Shown: positions 1 to 7,845 of the stretch, in pieces
Layout of the letters: each line of letters opens with the position of its first letter
How positions within the stretch are numbered: the first letter of the stretch is position 1
Assembly (NCBI RefSeq): GCF_937880195.1
Contig: NZ_CALFLA010000071.1
Location: 1-8,956 of the forward strand
Origin: an uncultured Blautia sp.
GTDB taxonomy: Bacteria > Bacillota > Clostridia > Lachnospirales > Lachnospiraceae
Reading direction: 5' to 3'
DNA length: 8,956 nt
Made by a program: the position numbers and the translations under genes
The notes under the pieces: model-generated
Seen by the model: the letters and a program-made list of their open reading frames with translations, nothing else
Database searches by the model: none
Told to the model about the DNA's origin: nothing

Positions 1-61
1 CAATTCCTTTATATTCTACAATTCTCTTACCTTCAATAGCGTTTGTTGTACTTACGATCAT
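1..61 (-). CDS. YbjQ/UPF0145 family protein, N-terminal end only (partial)
   Basis: Only the first 20 codons are in the window; the gene runs off the left edge. The visible protein begins MIVSTTNAIEGKRIVEY, which resembles the start of the YbjQ/UPF0145 (DUF74) family, where an (S/T)TTxxxEGxxIVEY pattern is typical. Family members are small cytoplasmic proteins of roughly 100 residues that assemble into oligomers and have been annotated as possible heavy-metal binders; their role is not settled. The ATG at 61 is preceded by AAAGGAGG (69-76) with 7 bases of spacing, so the start is well supported. The gene has its own promoter at 169-197 and is separated from the ABC operon by a terminator, so it is probably not part of that operon. 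Identification rests on 20 residues from memory of the family. Confidence 0.75.
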   Translation of the reverse strand, partial: MIVSTTNAIEGKRIVEYKGI

Positions 62-168
62 ATTATTTCCTCCTTTATCCATGGGATTTCTGTCAGTCTT
101 ATCATACAGGATTTTCTGGAAAAAACTGTAATACAAATTCTCCGGTCTTTTATTTTCCCGTATGTTTT

Positions 169-197
169 ATTATAGCGAAAAGAGCAGTGAATGACAA
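169..197 (-). promoter_or_regulatory. Sigma-A type promoter for the YbjQ-family gene
   Basis: On the minus strand TTGTCA (197-192) is followed after exactly 17 bases by TATAAT (174-169). The -35 matches 5 of 6 consensus bases, the -10 matches 6 of 6, and the spacing is optimal. Transcription would start near 162, giving a leader of about 100 bases before the ATG at 61. The -35 box lies in the loop side, and the spacer in one arm, of the terminator hairpin that ends the upstream ABC operon. I saw no recognisable riboswitch in the leader. Confidence 0.75.
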
Positions 198-224
198 GGG
201 GAGCCCCTGCCTTCACTGCTCTTG
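179..224 (-). terminator. Intrinsic terminator of the marR-ABC operon
   Basis: AGAGCAGTGAA (181-191) is a perfect inverted repeat of TTCACTGCTCT (212-222), extended by two A-T pairs to 179-191/212-224. A small AGGG/CCCT stem sits in the loop. On the minus strand the stem runs into CTCTTTTCGC, a short and imperfect U-run, so termination may be partial. It begins 22 bases past the stop of the second ABC gene. The plus-strand side is also T-rich, so it could work both ways. Confidence 0.75.
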
Positions 225-246
225 CTGCTGTTCCTTTTGTTCTCTT

Positions 247-2094
247 TTATGAGCACAGTTGGTTTTTTCCGTTATTTTCAAACTGACTGTTATACAGCTC
301 TGCATAGAAACCGCCTTTTTTCAGCAGTTCCTCATGATCTCCCTGCTCAATAATATCTCCGTCCTTCATCACCAGGATCAAATCTGCATCCTTGATGGTT
401 GAAAGCCTGTGAGCAATCACAAAACTAGTTCTTCCCTGCATCAGATTGTTCATAGCTTTCTGGGTCCGCATTTCTGTTCTGGTATCTACAGACGAGGTAG
501 CCTCGTCAAGGATCAGGATTTTATTATCTGCAAGAATAGCCCTGGCAATGGTCAAAAGCTGCTTCTGACCCTGGGAAATATTGCTGGTTTCCTCATCCAG
601 CACCATCTGATAGCCTCCTGGCTGCTGCATGATAAAATTATGGATATGAGCAGCCTTTGCCGCTGCGATCACTTCCTCATCTGTTGCATCCAGACGTCCA
701 TAACGGATGTTTTCCATAATGGTTCCTGAAAACAGCCAGGTATCCTGAAGCACCATGCCGAACATTTCCCGAAGCTCGCTTCTGTTAAAGTCTTTTATGT
801 CATGACCATTTACACAGATTTTTCCGCTATTTACATCATAGAATCTCATAAGAAGTTTTACCATAGTGGTCTTTCCTGCTCCCGTAGGTCCTACGATAGC
901 GATCTTCTGTCCGTCCTTTACCTTTGCAGAAAAATCATGAATGATGATCTTATCCGGCTGATAGCCAAAAGAAACATGATCAAATTCCACTTCTCCGGTA
1001 AGGTTTTCTGGATTTACAGGATCCTCAGCTTTCTGTTCTTCCTCCGGCTCATCCAAAAACTCAAATACCCTCTCAGAAGCAGCCGCTGAGGACTGGAGAA
1101 GGTTTGTTACCTGGGCGATCTGCTGGATCGGCTGGGTAAAGTTACGGATGTACTGGAAGAAAGACTGGATATCGCCTACCTCAATGCTTCCCTTAATCGT
1201 AAATACTCCTCCGAGAAAAGCAACCATCACATAACCCAGATTTCCTACAAACTGCATAACCGGCATCATCATACCGGAAAAGAACTGAGATTTCCAGGCA
1301 GACTCGTAAAGCCTTTTATTGTCCTCTTCAAATTCTTTTACTACATCCGGCTCCTTGCTGAATACCTTTACCACATTATGACCGCCGTAATTTTCTTCAA
1401 TCTGACCATTGACCTTTCCAAGATAATTCTGCTGATCCCTGAAATACTTCTGGGAATGCTTCATTACAAAATTAATGATCACCATAGATATCGGAAGGAT
1501 CAAAAGGGCTGCCGCTGTCATCCATACATTGATAGAAAGCATCATAAACAGTACGCCGATGATGGTGGTCACGGATGTGATCAGCTGGGTCATACTCTGG
1601 TTCAGGCTCATCTGAAGGGTATCCACATCATTTGTCACTCTGGAAAGGATCTCTCCGTTTGTCCTGCTTTCAAAATAATTCATAGGCAGACGGTTGATCT
1701 TGCCGGAAATATCCCGGCGCAGATTATAGGTAACATCATTGGAAATCCCTGTCATCACAAATCCCTGGATAAAGGAAAAACAGGAGCTTACCAGATACAG
1801 CGCCATTACGCTTAAAAGTATCAACCCGATTTTTTCAAAATCAATGCCTCCCGTACCGTTTACCTTTGCCACAAGGCCGGAAAACAGCTCTGTGGTGGCT
1901 TTTCCAAGGATCTTCGGTCCCCAGATATTAAATATAGTTCCCGCCACTGCAAAAAAGAACATCAGTACAAACCGCACCGTATAACGTCCCATATAGCGAA
2001 GCAGTCTTCCCATGGAGCCTTTAAAATCCCTGGCTTTTTCTGTGGACTGCATTCCTCTTCCATGGCCCATAGGGCCTCTTCTGTTTTCACTCAT
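247..2094 (-). CDS. ABC exporter half-transporter, permease fused to ATPase (catalytically intact partner)
   Basis: A 615-residue membrane ABC exporter subunit of the multidrug/lipid type. It has a Gly/His/Arg-rich N-terminus, six predicted membrane helices in about residues 35-340, and a C-terminal ATPase with Walker A GPTGAGKTT (402-410), Q-loop Gln450, Walker B ILILDE with catalytic Glu531, and switch His562. The signature is ISQGQ (506-510) instead of LSGGQ, the change expected in the partner of a degenerate ATPase. With the upstream ABC subunit it should form a heterodimer that pumps a hydrophobic compound out of the cell. I chose the ATG at 2094, not 2148: it overlaps the upstream stop by 8 bases (ATGAGTGA) and has GGAGG at 2108-2104 with 9 bases of spacing, while the longer start would lie 62 bases inside the upstream gene. 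The substrate cannot be read from sequence. Confidence 0.93.
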   Translation of the reverse strand: MSENRRGPMGHGRGMQSTEKARDFKGSMGRLLRYMGRYTVRFVLMFFFAVAGTIFNIWGPKILGKATTELFSGLVAKVNGTGGIDFEKIGLILLSVMALYLVSSCFSFIQGFVMTGISNDVTYNLRRDISGKINRLPMNYFESRTNGEILSRVTNDVDTLQMSLNQSMTQLITSVTTIIGVLFMMLSINVWMTAAALLILPISMVIINFVMKHSQKYFRDQQNYLGKVNGQIEENYGGHNVVKVFSKEPDVVKEFEEDNKRLYESAWKSQFFSGMMMPVMQFVGNLGYVMVAFLGGVFTIKGSIEVGDIQSFFQYIRNFTQPIQQIAQVTNLLQSSAAASERVFEFLDEPEEEQKAEDPVNPENLTGEVEFDHVSFGYQPDKIIIHDFSAKVKDGQKIAIVGPTGAGKTTMVKLLMRFYDVNSGKICVNGHDIKDFNRSELREMFGMVLQDTWLFSGTIMENIRYGRLDATDEEVIAAAKAAHIHNFIMQQPGGYQMVLDEETSNISQGQKQLLTIARAILADNKILILDEATSSVDTRTEMRTQKAMNNLMQGRTSFVIAHRLSTIKDADLILVMKDGDIIEQGDHEELLKKGGFYAELYNSQFENNGKNQLCS

Positions 2095-4255
2095 TTGCCA
2101 GTTCCTCCTCTGATAGCTGCGACATAGCGATCTGACGGTAAACTTCACAGTTTTTCATCAACTCTTTATGGGTTCCAAGGCCTGCCATTTTTCCATCGTC
2201 CAGAACAAGAATCTGGTCTGCGTTTAAAATGGTACTGATACGCTGCGCTACGATAATGGTTGTTGCATTTGCCGTATGTTCCTTCAGCGCCTGCCGTAAG
2301 GTCTTATCTGTTTTAAAATCAAGGGCTGAAAAACTGTCGTCGAATATAAAGATCTCAGGATCTCTTGCAATAGCTCTTGCAATAGACAGCCTCTGCTTCT
2401 GGCCGCCGGACACATTTGTACCGCCCTGTGACACCGGAGATTCATAGCCATGAGGCTTCTCTTCAATAAAATCTCTGGCCTGGGCAACCTGGGCCGCCTT
2501 TTTCACCTGTTCCTCTGAAATTTCCGTCTTTCCGTAACGGATATTGGAGTCGATTGTTCCAGAAAACAGCACTCCCTTCTGAGGCACATACCCAATTCGA
2601 TCCCTTAAATCCTTCTGGGTCATTTCTCTGACATCCACACCGTCCACCTTTACACTGCCTTCTGTTACGTCATAAAATCTTGGAATCAGATTGATCAGAG
2701 AGCTTTTCCCACTTCCTGTACTTCCGATCACAGCAAGAGTCTGACCTCTTTCTGCCTTAAAGCTGATATCTGTCAGCACATTTTCGCCAGCGTCGGGATA
2801 AGCAAAGGACACATGGTCAAATTCCACAGTTCCCTGCATCTCAGGAGAAGGATGTTCCGGTTTTTTTGGATCTTTCAGAGAGTTTTCTGTTTCCAGAACC
2901 TCTACAATACGAAGGGCTGCCACATTGGCTCTTGGAAGCATAATGGACATTGCCGTGATCATCAGAAACGCCATGATGATCTGCATAGCATACTGGATAA
3001 AAGCCATCATGTCTCCTACCTGCATATTTCCTGCATCTACTGCGTAAGAACCGTTATACACGATCAGAACAGAGATTCCATTCATGATCAGCATCATAGA
3101 AGGCATCATAAATGTCATGCAGCGGTTGACAAACAGGTTTGTTTTTGTAAGATTCTTGTTTGCCCTCTCAAACCGTTCTTCCTCATGCTTTTCACGGCTG
3201 AAAGCCCGGATCACAGGAATTCCGGTAAGGATCTCCCTTGTAACAAGGTTCAGTCTGTCGATCAGTTCCTGAAGCTTTGTAAATTTCGGCATGGCTATAC
3301 CGAATAGAAGTCCGATCAGTAAAAGGATCAGCACTACTCCCACTCCCAGGATCCAGGTCATAGAAGAATTAGTTTCCAATACACGAAGCACTCCTCCAAT
3401 ACCAATAATGGGCGCATAAAGAACAATACGGAACATCATTGCCATTGTCTGCTGTACCTGCTGTATGTCATTGGTACTTCTTGTGATCAAAGAAGCTGTG
3501 GAAAACTTATTGTATTCGTTGCTGGAAAATCCAATTACCTTCCGGTAAACGTCACCTCTGATATCATGTCCCAGGCTTGCAGCTACCTTTGAAGACAGGA
3601 AAACCACAGAAATAGAGGCTGCCATGATCAGGAGAGCCATCAGGATCATCCTAAGTCCCGCCTGTCCGATATAGCTCATCTGTATCTTATCAATATCTTC
3701 TCCCATTGCCTTGTACTCAGCCTGGACATAGGCCACTGCTGCCTGCGTCACAAGGGAATCCGGCATTTCATCAAATTTTTCTTCCAGAGTTTCCGTCATC
3801 TGCTCCCTTGCATCCTTTGGCATCTGCGCTATTGCCCCAATAGGATCGCTTCCCACTGGAATCCCTATTTCTGTCATCATTTGCCTGGATTCTTCTCCGC
3901 CGGAGGCAAGGCCTTCCAGGATCAGCATTGGTTTTCCAAATATTTCATTCAGTTCTTCTCTTTTTTCTTTGCTGATATCTTTTTTAAGCTGGTAATCACT
4001 GCCCTTCTCTGTATAGGCCTCTTTTATTTTTAAAGCATCCTCTTCACTCATAAAGAGAGCAAGACCGTCCAGAGATGTTTTTCTGATTTTCTCCGGTACG
4101 CCGTCCTCAATTCCCTTCTGCTGGATTCCCACATTCACGATCTTTGATGTGTAATCTGGAAGGGACAGATCACAGTATGCCTGTAAAAACAAAAGGGCAA
4201 TGATCAGCGCCACATATCCGGCGGATCTTTTCAGATATTTCATTAACTTGATCAC
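2087..4255 (-). CDS. ABC exporter half-transporter with degenerate ATP site and large external insert
   Basis: A 722-residue ABC exporter subunit, longer than the roughly 580-600 usual for half-transporters. A first membrane helix (about 11-30) is followed by about 160 mostly charged residues (about 36-195) before the second helix (about 201-220); helices three to six end near 445. The ATPase has Walker A GSTGSGKSS (511-519), Gln559 in the Q-loop and an intact signature VSGGQ (615-619). Walker B reads IFIFDD, so the catalytic Glu is Asp640, and the switch His is Gln671 (VAQRIS). These substitutions mark the non-hydrolysing half of heterodimeric exporters such as the BmrCD, LmrCD and TM287/288 type. 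The start is GTG at 4255, in a GTGA overlap with the marR stop. AAGGAG at 4271-4266 lies 10 bases from it but 22 from the ATG at 4243. The partner gene follows with an 8-base overlap. Confidence 0.93.
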   Translation of the reverse strand: MIKLMKYLKRSAGYVALIIALLFLQAYCDLSLPDYTSKIVNVGIQQKGIEDGVPEKIRKTSLDGLALFMSEEDALKIKEAYTEKGSDYQLKKDISKEKREELNEIFGKPMLILEGLASGGEESRQMMTEIGIPVGSDPIGAIAQMPKDAREQMTETLEEKFDEMPDSLVTQAAVAYVQAEYKAMGEDIDKIQMSYIGQAGLRMILMALLIMAASISVVFLSSKVAASLGHDIRGDVYRKVIGFSSNEYNKFSTASLITRSTNDIQQVQQTMAMMFRIVLYAPIIGIGGVLRVLETNSSMTWILGVGVVLILLLIGLLFGIAMPKFTKLQELIDRLNLVTREILTGIPVIRAFSREKHEEERFERANKNLTKTNLFVNRCMTFMMPSMMLIMNGISVLIVYNGSYAVDAGNMQVGDMMAFIQYAMQIIMAFLMITAMSIMLPRANVAALRIVEVLETENSLKDPKKPEHPSPEMQGTVEFDHVSFAYPDAGENVLTDISFKAERGQTLAVIGSTGSGKSSLINLIPRFYDVTEGSVKVDGVDVREMTQKDLRDRIGYVPQKGVLFSGTIDSNIRYGKTEISEEQVKKAAQVAQARDFIEEKPHGYESPVSQGGTNVSGGQKQRLSIARAIARDPEIFIFDDSFSALDFKTDKTLRQALKEHTANATTIIVAQRISTILNADQILVLDDGKMAGLGTHKELMKNCEVYRQIAMSQLSEEELANE

Positions 4256-4740
4256 TTGTCAGTCTCTCCTTTTTTTATAAGTTCTCCGGCTCTTTCCTCT
4301 GGAATATTAGAAACATTTTCAATGATCTGTTCCATAAAACGTCGAAACAGACATTTTTCCGCCTCTGTAAATCCTTTCAGCACATAAGCCTCGTTCTTCT
4401 CCACCTGTCTGGCGGCACAACGCTTCATTTCCCGGCCTTTTTCTGTAAGAAAAACCCGGATCACTCTCTGGTCATCTGGATCGTGCTTTCGTCCGACCAT
4501 ACCTGATTTTTCCATTCTCTGAACCATTACATTCACAGTAGGCGGCTTCACATGAAGTTCCTCTGCAATCTCCTTCTGGCTCATATCCTCATGTTCTGCC
4601 AAAAGCATAATAATAGGAATCTGTCCAGGATGAAGCCCCAGCGCCGCCATCTGCCCGAAACACTTGGACGCATAGGCTCTGTTCAGCCGTACAAATAAAT
4701 TCTGCACACTTGTATTCTCTGTACTTTCCTGTTCTTCCAT
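4252..4740 (-). CDS. MarR family transcriptional regulator
   Basis: A 162-residue cytoplasmic winged-helix repressor of the MarR family, of normal length. The DNA-binding part runs from about 53 to 99: helix-turn-helix MSQKEIAEELHVKPPTVNVM, then helix and strand, then a wing with the usual DPDDQR motif (87-92) and Arg95. The flanking N- and C-terminal helices would form the dimer interface. It is the first gene of the operon and overlaps the first ABC gene by 4 bases (GTGA), which points to control of the exporter genes and of itself. The ATG at 4740 has a near-perfect GGAGGTGA (4752-4745) ribosome site. MarR proteins usually release DNA when they bind a small molecule, here plausibly a substrate of the exporter; that link is inference. 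Confidence 0.93.
   Translation of the reverse strand: MEEQESTENTSVQNLFVRLNRAYASKCFGQMAALGLHPGQIPIIMLLAEHEDMSQKEIAEELHVKPPTVNVMVQRMEKSGMVGRKHDPDDQRVIRVFLTEKGREMKRCAARQVEKNEAYVLKGFTEAEKCLFRRFMEQIIENVSNIPEERAGELIKKGETDK
4266..4271 (-). promoter_or_regulatory. Ribosome binding site that fixes a GTG start for the first ABC gene
   Basis: AAGGAG on the minus strand lies inside the last codons of marR, 10 bases before the GTG at 4255. The next in-frame ATG (4243) would be 22 bases away, too far, so GTG is preferred. Confidence 0.65.
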
Positions 4741-4759
4741 TTCTTCACCTCCATTTTAA

Positions 4760-4771
4760 TTAGTCGACTAA
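4760..4771. promoter_or_regulatory. Probable MarR operator (perfect 12-bp palindrome)
   Basis: TTAGTCGACTAA is a perfect palindrome 19 bases upstream of the marR start and just downstream of the predicted -10 region. Its size, symmetry and TTAG...CTAA ends fit operators known for MarR-family repressors. A dimer bound here would block initiation or promoter clearance, giving autoregulation of the whole operon. Binding by this MarR is inferred from position only. Confidence 0.7.
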
Positions 4772-4777
4772 CTATAT

Positions 4778-4805
4778 ATAATAATTATTTGCACAAAAAA
4801 TGCAA
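4778..4805 (-). promoter_or_regulatory. Possible promoter of the marR-ABC operon
   Basis: TTGCAT (4805-4800) and TATTAT (4783-4778) are 16 bases apart on the minus strand. The -35 is weak. The tract 4773-4790 is so AT-rich that alternative -10 hexamers one to three bases away are equally possible. The position, just upstream of the palindrome at 4760-4771, is the main support. Confidence 0.45.
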
Positions 4806-4820
4806 GCTATTTTTGTGCAA
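4789..4820. repeat. Perfect 11-bp inverted repeat upstream of marR
   Basis: TTGCACAAAAA (4789-4799) and TTTTTGTGCAA (4810-4820) are exact inverted copies separated by 10 bases. The repeat surrounds the candidate -35 box. The spacing places the arm centres about 21 bases apart, close to two helical turns, which suits a dimeric DNA-binding protein. It is unlikely to be a terminator because the stem is AT-rich and has no U-run of its own. The protein that would bind it is unknown. Confidence 0.55.
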
Positions 4821-4892
4821 TTTATACTTTTTTCACCTTTTAAACACATATTTTTCACAAAATATTTATTAGACATATAATTACTAATATAA

Positions 4893-4923
4893 TAAAAAAG
4901 AGACTGGTCTTTACTCCAGTCTC
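4893..4923 (-). terminator. Intrinsic terminator of the clpB-DUF4250 operon
   Basis: On the minus strand GAGACTGG (4923-4916), an 8-base loop and CCAGTCTC (4907-4900) form a perfect 8-bp stem followed by TTTTTTA. It lies 42 bases after the stop of the DUF4250 gene. It separates the clpB unit from the marR promoter region, which starts about 70 bases further on. Confidence 0.88.
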
Positions 4924-4965
4924 CTTTTCTTCTCTTCCGAAAATAAAAGCGAAAGAAATCTCTTC

Positions 4966-5139
4966 TTATATGAACTGATTTGTCTGTTGGTCATACTCAT
5001 AATCTATAGACTTAAGCTTTTCCACCAGTTCCTGTTTTTTAAGGCCTCTGCAGGTGCAGAGAGCTTCCAGGGATTCATAATGATCCCGAAGCTGTGTGTT
5101 CACATAACTCAGTAAAATTACCGGGTCTTTGGGTATCAT
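4966..5139 (-). CDS. DUF4250 family small protein
   Basis: A 57-residue gene read from ATG at 5139 to TAA at 4966. It begins [19 protein letters not shown], then has ESLEALC, a KKQELVEKL helix, IDYEYD, and ends NQF plus one residue. This matches what I know of the DUF4250 family: small cytoplasmic proteins of Clostridia with unknown function, a conserved DPxxLLSxxNTxLRD start and a YxYDxxxNQF end. It has no signal peptide or membrane segment. Two cysteines (28 and 30) form a CTC pair that may be incidental. The start overlaps the clpB stop by 4 bases (ATGA) and has only a weak AAGGATGG upstream, so translation is probably coupled to clpB. The family assignment is from memory but the pattern is clear. 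Confidence 0.85.
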   Translation of the reverse strand: MIPKDPVILLSYVNTQLRDHYESLEALCTCRGLKKQELVEKLKSIDYEYDQQTNQFI

Positions 5140-7730
5140 CTGTTACCATCCTTTACATTAATCATAAATTCCCCATCCTGAACGTCCAGCTCCAACGTAT
5201 CACCTGCATGAACATCACCAGAAAGAATCTTCTTTGCAGCAAGAGTTTCCACATAATTCTGCAGATAACGTTTCAGCGGACGGGCGCCGTAAACAGGATC
5301 ATAACCGTTTTCCACCACCTGTTTTTTGGCTGCCTCAGTTAAAGTCAGGGAAAGCTCCTGGTCAGACAGACGCTTATCCAGCTCTGCCACCATCAGATCT
5401 ACTATGTTCCCAATATTATCTTTTGTCAAGGGTTTAAACATAATTATTTCATCAAGACGGTTTAAAAACTCTGGACGGAAATGGCCTCTCAGGTCATCCA
5501 TTACCATTTTCTGCGCTTCTTCTTTGATCTCTCCCTTATCATCAATTCCTTCCAGAAGATAAGGAGAACCAATATTAGAGGTCATGATCAGAATGGTATT
5601 TTTAAAGTCCACTGTCCTTCCCTGGGAATCTGTAATACGTCCGTCGTCCAACACCTGGAGAAGAACATTAAATACATCTGGATGAGCCTTTTCGATTTCG
5701 TCAAAAAGGACAACGCTGTAAGGTTTCCGGCGCACAGCCTCCGTAAGCTGGCCGCCCTCCTCATAACCTACATATCCCGGAGGCGCTCCGATAAGACGGG
5801 ATACGGAATATTTCTCCATATACTCGCTCATATCAATACGGACCATATTCTGCTCATCGTCAAAAAGTGTAGCTGCAAGGGTCTTTGCAAGCTCTGTCTT
5901 ACCTACTCCTGTAGGTCCCAGGAACAAAAAGGAACCTATGGGTTTTGTAGGATCCTTGATCCCGGCTTTGGAGCGGAGGATCGCATCTGTCACCAGACGG
6001 ACGCCCTCATCCTGGCCTACCACACGTTTATGAAGTTCATCTTCCAGGGTCAGAAGTTTTGCTCTTTCTCCCTCTGTAAGTCTGGTGACAGGGATTCCTG
6101 TCCAGCGGGAAATGATCCTGGCGATTTCATCATCTGTCACAGCTTCATGAACAAGATGATTGCCGTTTTCTTTTGATTTTCGCTCCTCAATTTCAAGCTG
6201 TTCCAAAAGCTTTGGCAAGGTTCCGTACTGAAGCTCGCTTGCCTTTTCCAGATCATAGTTTTGCTGGGCTTTCTTGATCTGCCTGTTTACATCCTCAATC
6301 TGCTCACGAATCCGCTGGAGCTTTTCTACAGAATGTTTCTCATTATCCCACTGTGCCTTTTGTGTATTAAACCCATCCCGAAGCTCTGCCAATTCCTTCT
6401 GCAGTTCGGACAGACGCTCTCTGCTTAAATTGTCCGTTTCTTTTTTCAGGGCAGATTCTTCAATTTCCATCTGCATGATCTTGCGTCTCTGTTCGTCAAG
6501 CTCTGTAGGCATGGAATCCAGTTCTGTCTTTATAAGAGCGCAGGCCTCGTCCACCAGGTCAATGGCTTTGTCCGGCAGGAAACGGTCTGTGATATATCTG
6601 TGGGATAAGGTTGCAGCAGCCACAAGGGCGCTGTCTGTAATTTTAACTCCATGGAAAACCTCATACCGCTCCTTTAATCCCCTGAGAATGGAAATGGTAT
6701 CCTCCACTGTAGGTTCCTCTACCATAACAGGCTGGAATCTTCTTTCCAAAGCAGCGTCTTTTTCGATATACTGGCGGTATTCATCCAAAGTAGTTGCGCC
6801 TATGCAGTGTAATTCTCCTCTGGCAAGCATTGGTTTCAGCATATTTCCTGCATCCATGGCTCCGTCTGTCTTACCGGCGCCTACAATTAAATGAAGCTCG
6901 TCAATAAAGAGGATAATATTTCCATCGCTCTTTTTGACCTCCTCAAGAACTGCTTTCAGACGTTCCTCAAATTCTCCTCTGTACTTGGCTCCTGCTACCA
7001 AAGCCCCCATATCCAGGGCAAAAATCTTTTTGTTTTTCAATCCTTCCGGCACGTCTCCGGCAACGATCCTCTGCGCCAGGCCTTCGATAGCAGCTGTTTT
7101 ACCTACGCCAGGCTCGCCGATAAGAACCGGGTTATTTTTTGTTTTACGTGAAAGGATTCTGACAATATTACGGATTTCCGCATCCCGTCCAATCACCGGA
7201 TCAAGCTTCTGATCTCTGGCTTTCTCAACCAGATCCTCTCCATATTTATTCAGAGTATCATAGGTTGCTTCCGGGTTGTCGCTAACTACCCTCTGGTTGC
7301 CTCTCACAGACATTAAGGCCTTCAGAAAACGTTCTCTGGTAATTCCAAATTCATTCAGGATCTGTTTCATGCTGGGGCTTGGCTGTTTCAAAATAGAAAG
7401 AAACAGATGCTCAACAGAAACATACTCGTCTCCCATTGCCCTTGCTTCGTCTTCAGCGCTGACAAGAGCCTTATTAAGATACTGCCCGAATCTTAAATCC
7501 CCTCCGCTTACCTTTACTTTAGCGTCCAGCGCCTTCTTTACTGTATTGATAAAATATTCCTTATTGATCTCCATCTTCTCAATGAGTTTCAGGATCAGAC
7601 TGTCCTCCTGGGTCAACAACGCATACAGAAGATGCTCCTGCTCAACCTCCTGATTTCCGTATTCATAGGCGATCTTTTCAAGATCCTGAACAGCCTGTAT
7701 GGATTTCTGTGTGAATTTACTGATATTCAT
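5136..7730 (-). CDS. clpB: ATP-dependent disaggregase ClpB
   Basis: An 864-residue Hsp100 chaperone that forms a cytoplasmic hexamer and, with DnaK, pulls polypeptides out of aggregates. The order is: Clp N-terminal repeat domain (about 1-145); first AAA+ domain with Walker A GEPGVGKT (205-212), Walker B ILFIDE (273-278) and arginine fingers at 330-331; a coiled-coil middle domain (about 405-525); second AAA+ domain with Walker A GPTGVGKT (605-612), pore loop GYVGYEEGG (652-660), Walker B VVLFDE (673-678) and sensor-2 GARPLKR (815-821). The long middle domain and the lack of a ClpP-docking loop separate it from ClpA/ClpC. I start at ATG 7730 ([10 protein letters not shown]), with GGAGG at 7742-7738 and 7 bases of spacing; the open frame continues to 7826 but that stretch lies in the leader and promoter. 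CIRCE at 7833-7859 indicates HrcA control. Confidence 0.98.
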   Translation of the reverse strand: MNISKFTQKSIQAVQDLEKIAYEYGNQEVEQEHLLYALLTQEDSLILKLIEKMEINKEYFINTVKKALDAKVKVSGGDLRFGQYLNKALVSAEDEARAMGDEYVSVEHLFLSILKQPSPSMKQILNEFGITRERFLKALMSVRGNQRVVSDNPEATYDTLNKYGEDLVEKARDQKLDPVIGRDAEIRNIVRILSRKTKNNPVLIGEPGVGKTAAIEGLAQRIVAGDVPEGLKNKKIFALDMGALVAGAKYRGEFEERLKAVLEEVKKSDGNIILFIDELHLIVGAGKTDGAMDAGNMLKPMLARGELHCIGATTLDEYRQYIEKDAALERRFQPVMVEEPTVEDTISILRGLKERYEVFHGVKITDSALVAAATLSHRYITDRFLPDKAIDLVDEACALIKTELDSMPTELDEQRRKIMQMEIEESALKKETDNLSRERLSELQKELAELRDGFNTQKAQWDNEKHSVEKLQRIREQIEDVNRQIKKAQQNYDLEKASELQYGTLPKLLEQLEIEERKSKENGNHLVHEAVTDDEIARIISRWTGIPVTRLTEGERAKLLTLEDELHKRVVGQDEGVRLVTDAILRSKAGIKDPTKPIGSFLFLGPTGVGKTELAKTLAATLFDDEQNMVRIDMSEYMEKYSVSRLIGAPPGYVGYEEGGQLTEAVRRKPYSVVLFDEIEKAHPDVFNVLLQVLDDGRITDSQGRTVDFKNTILIMTSNIGSPYLLEGIDDKGEIKEEAQKMVMDDLRGHFRPEFLNRLDEIIMFKPLTKDNIGNIVDLMVAELDKRLSDQELSLTLTEAAKKQVVENGYDPVYGARPLKRYLQNYVETLAAKKILSGDVHAGDTLELDVQDGEFMINVKDGNR

Positions 7731-7816
7731 AGGCTCTCCTCCTCTGTCTATACAAAAATGTGATTTCCCCGAAAGTTTATATTGGGGATGATGTTGTCTT
7801 GTTCTAGTTCTTGTAT

Positions 7817-7845
7817 AACATATCACATCTTGTTAGCACTGTCAA
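7817..7845 (-). promoter_or_regulatory. clpB: Sigma-A promoter of clpB
   Basis: On the minus strand a perfect TTGACA (7845-7840) is followed after 17 bases by TATGTT (7822-7817), preceded by TG plus one base, an extended -10. Transcription should start near 7810, giving an 80-base leader. The -35 box overlaps CIRCE (7833-7859), so bound HrcA would exclude RNA polymerase. Confidence 0.85.

Noticed and set aside
43..252. 69-codon plus-strand frame at the left end.
   Set aside because: It crosses the ribosome site, promoter and terminator of the minus-strand genes and is Cys/Phe/Tyr-rich with no start signal.
2095..2148. Longer N-terminus (18 extra residues) for the second ABC subunit.
   Set aside because: It lies wholly inside the coding end of the upstream ABC gene and lacks a good ribosome site, whereas ATG 2094 has GGAGG at the right distance and a typical stop-start overlap.
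1378..3307. Plus-strand open frames of 81-164 codons opposite the ABC genes.
   Set aside because: They are antisense to conserved exporter domains, with Cys/His-rich translations typical of reverse frames and no start signals.
4821..4892. AT-rich tract between the marR inverted repeat and the clpB-operon terminator, considered as an origin or extra promoter.
   Set aside because: No DnaA box cluster and no hexamer pair with good spacing; it appears to be ordinary AT-rich spacer.
5481..6894. Plus-strand open frames of 206-231 codons opposite clpB.
   Set aside because: They are shadows of a highly conserved gene on the other strand; they have low-complexity, Ser/Cys/Leu-rich translations, no ribosome sites and no family resemblance.
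7731..7826. 32-residue N-terminal extension of ClpB.
   Set aside because: The frame is open by chance through the leader and the -10 box; [10 protein letters not shown] at 7730 is the family start and has a strong ribosome site.
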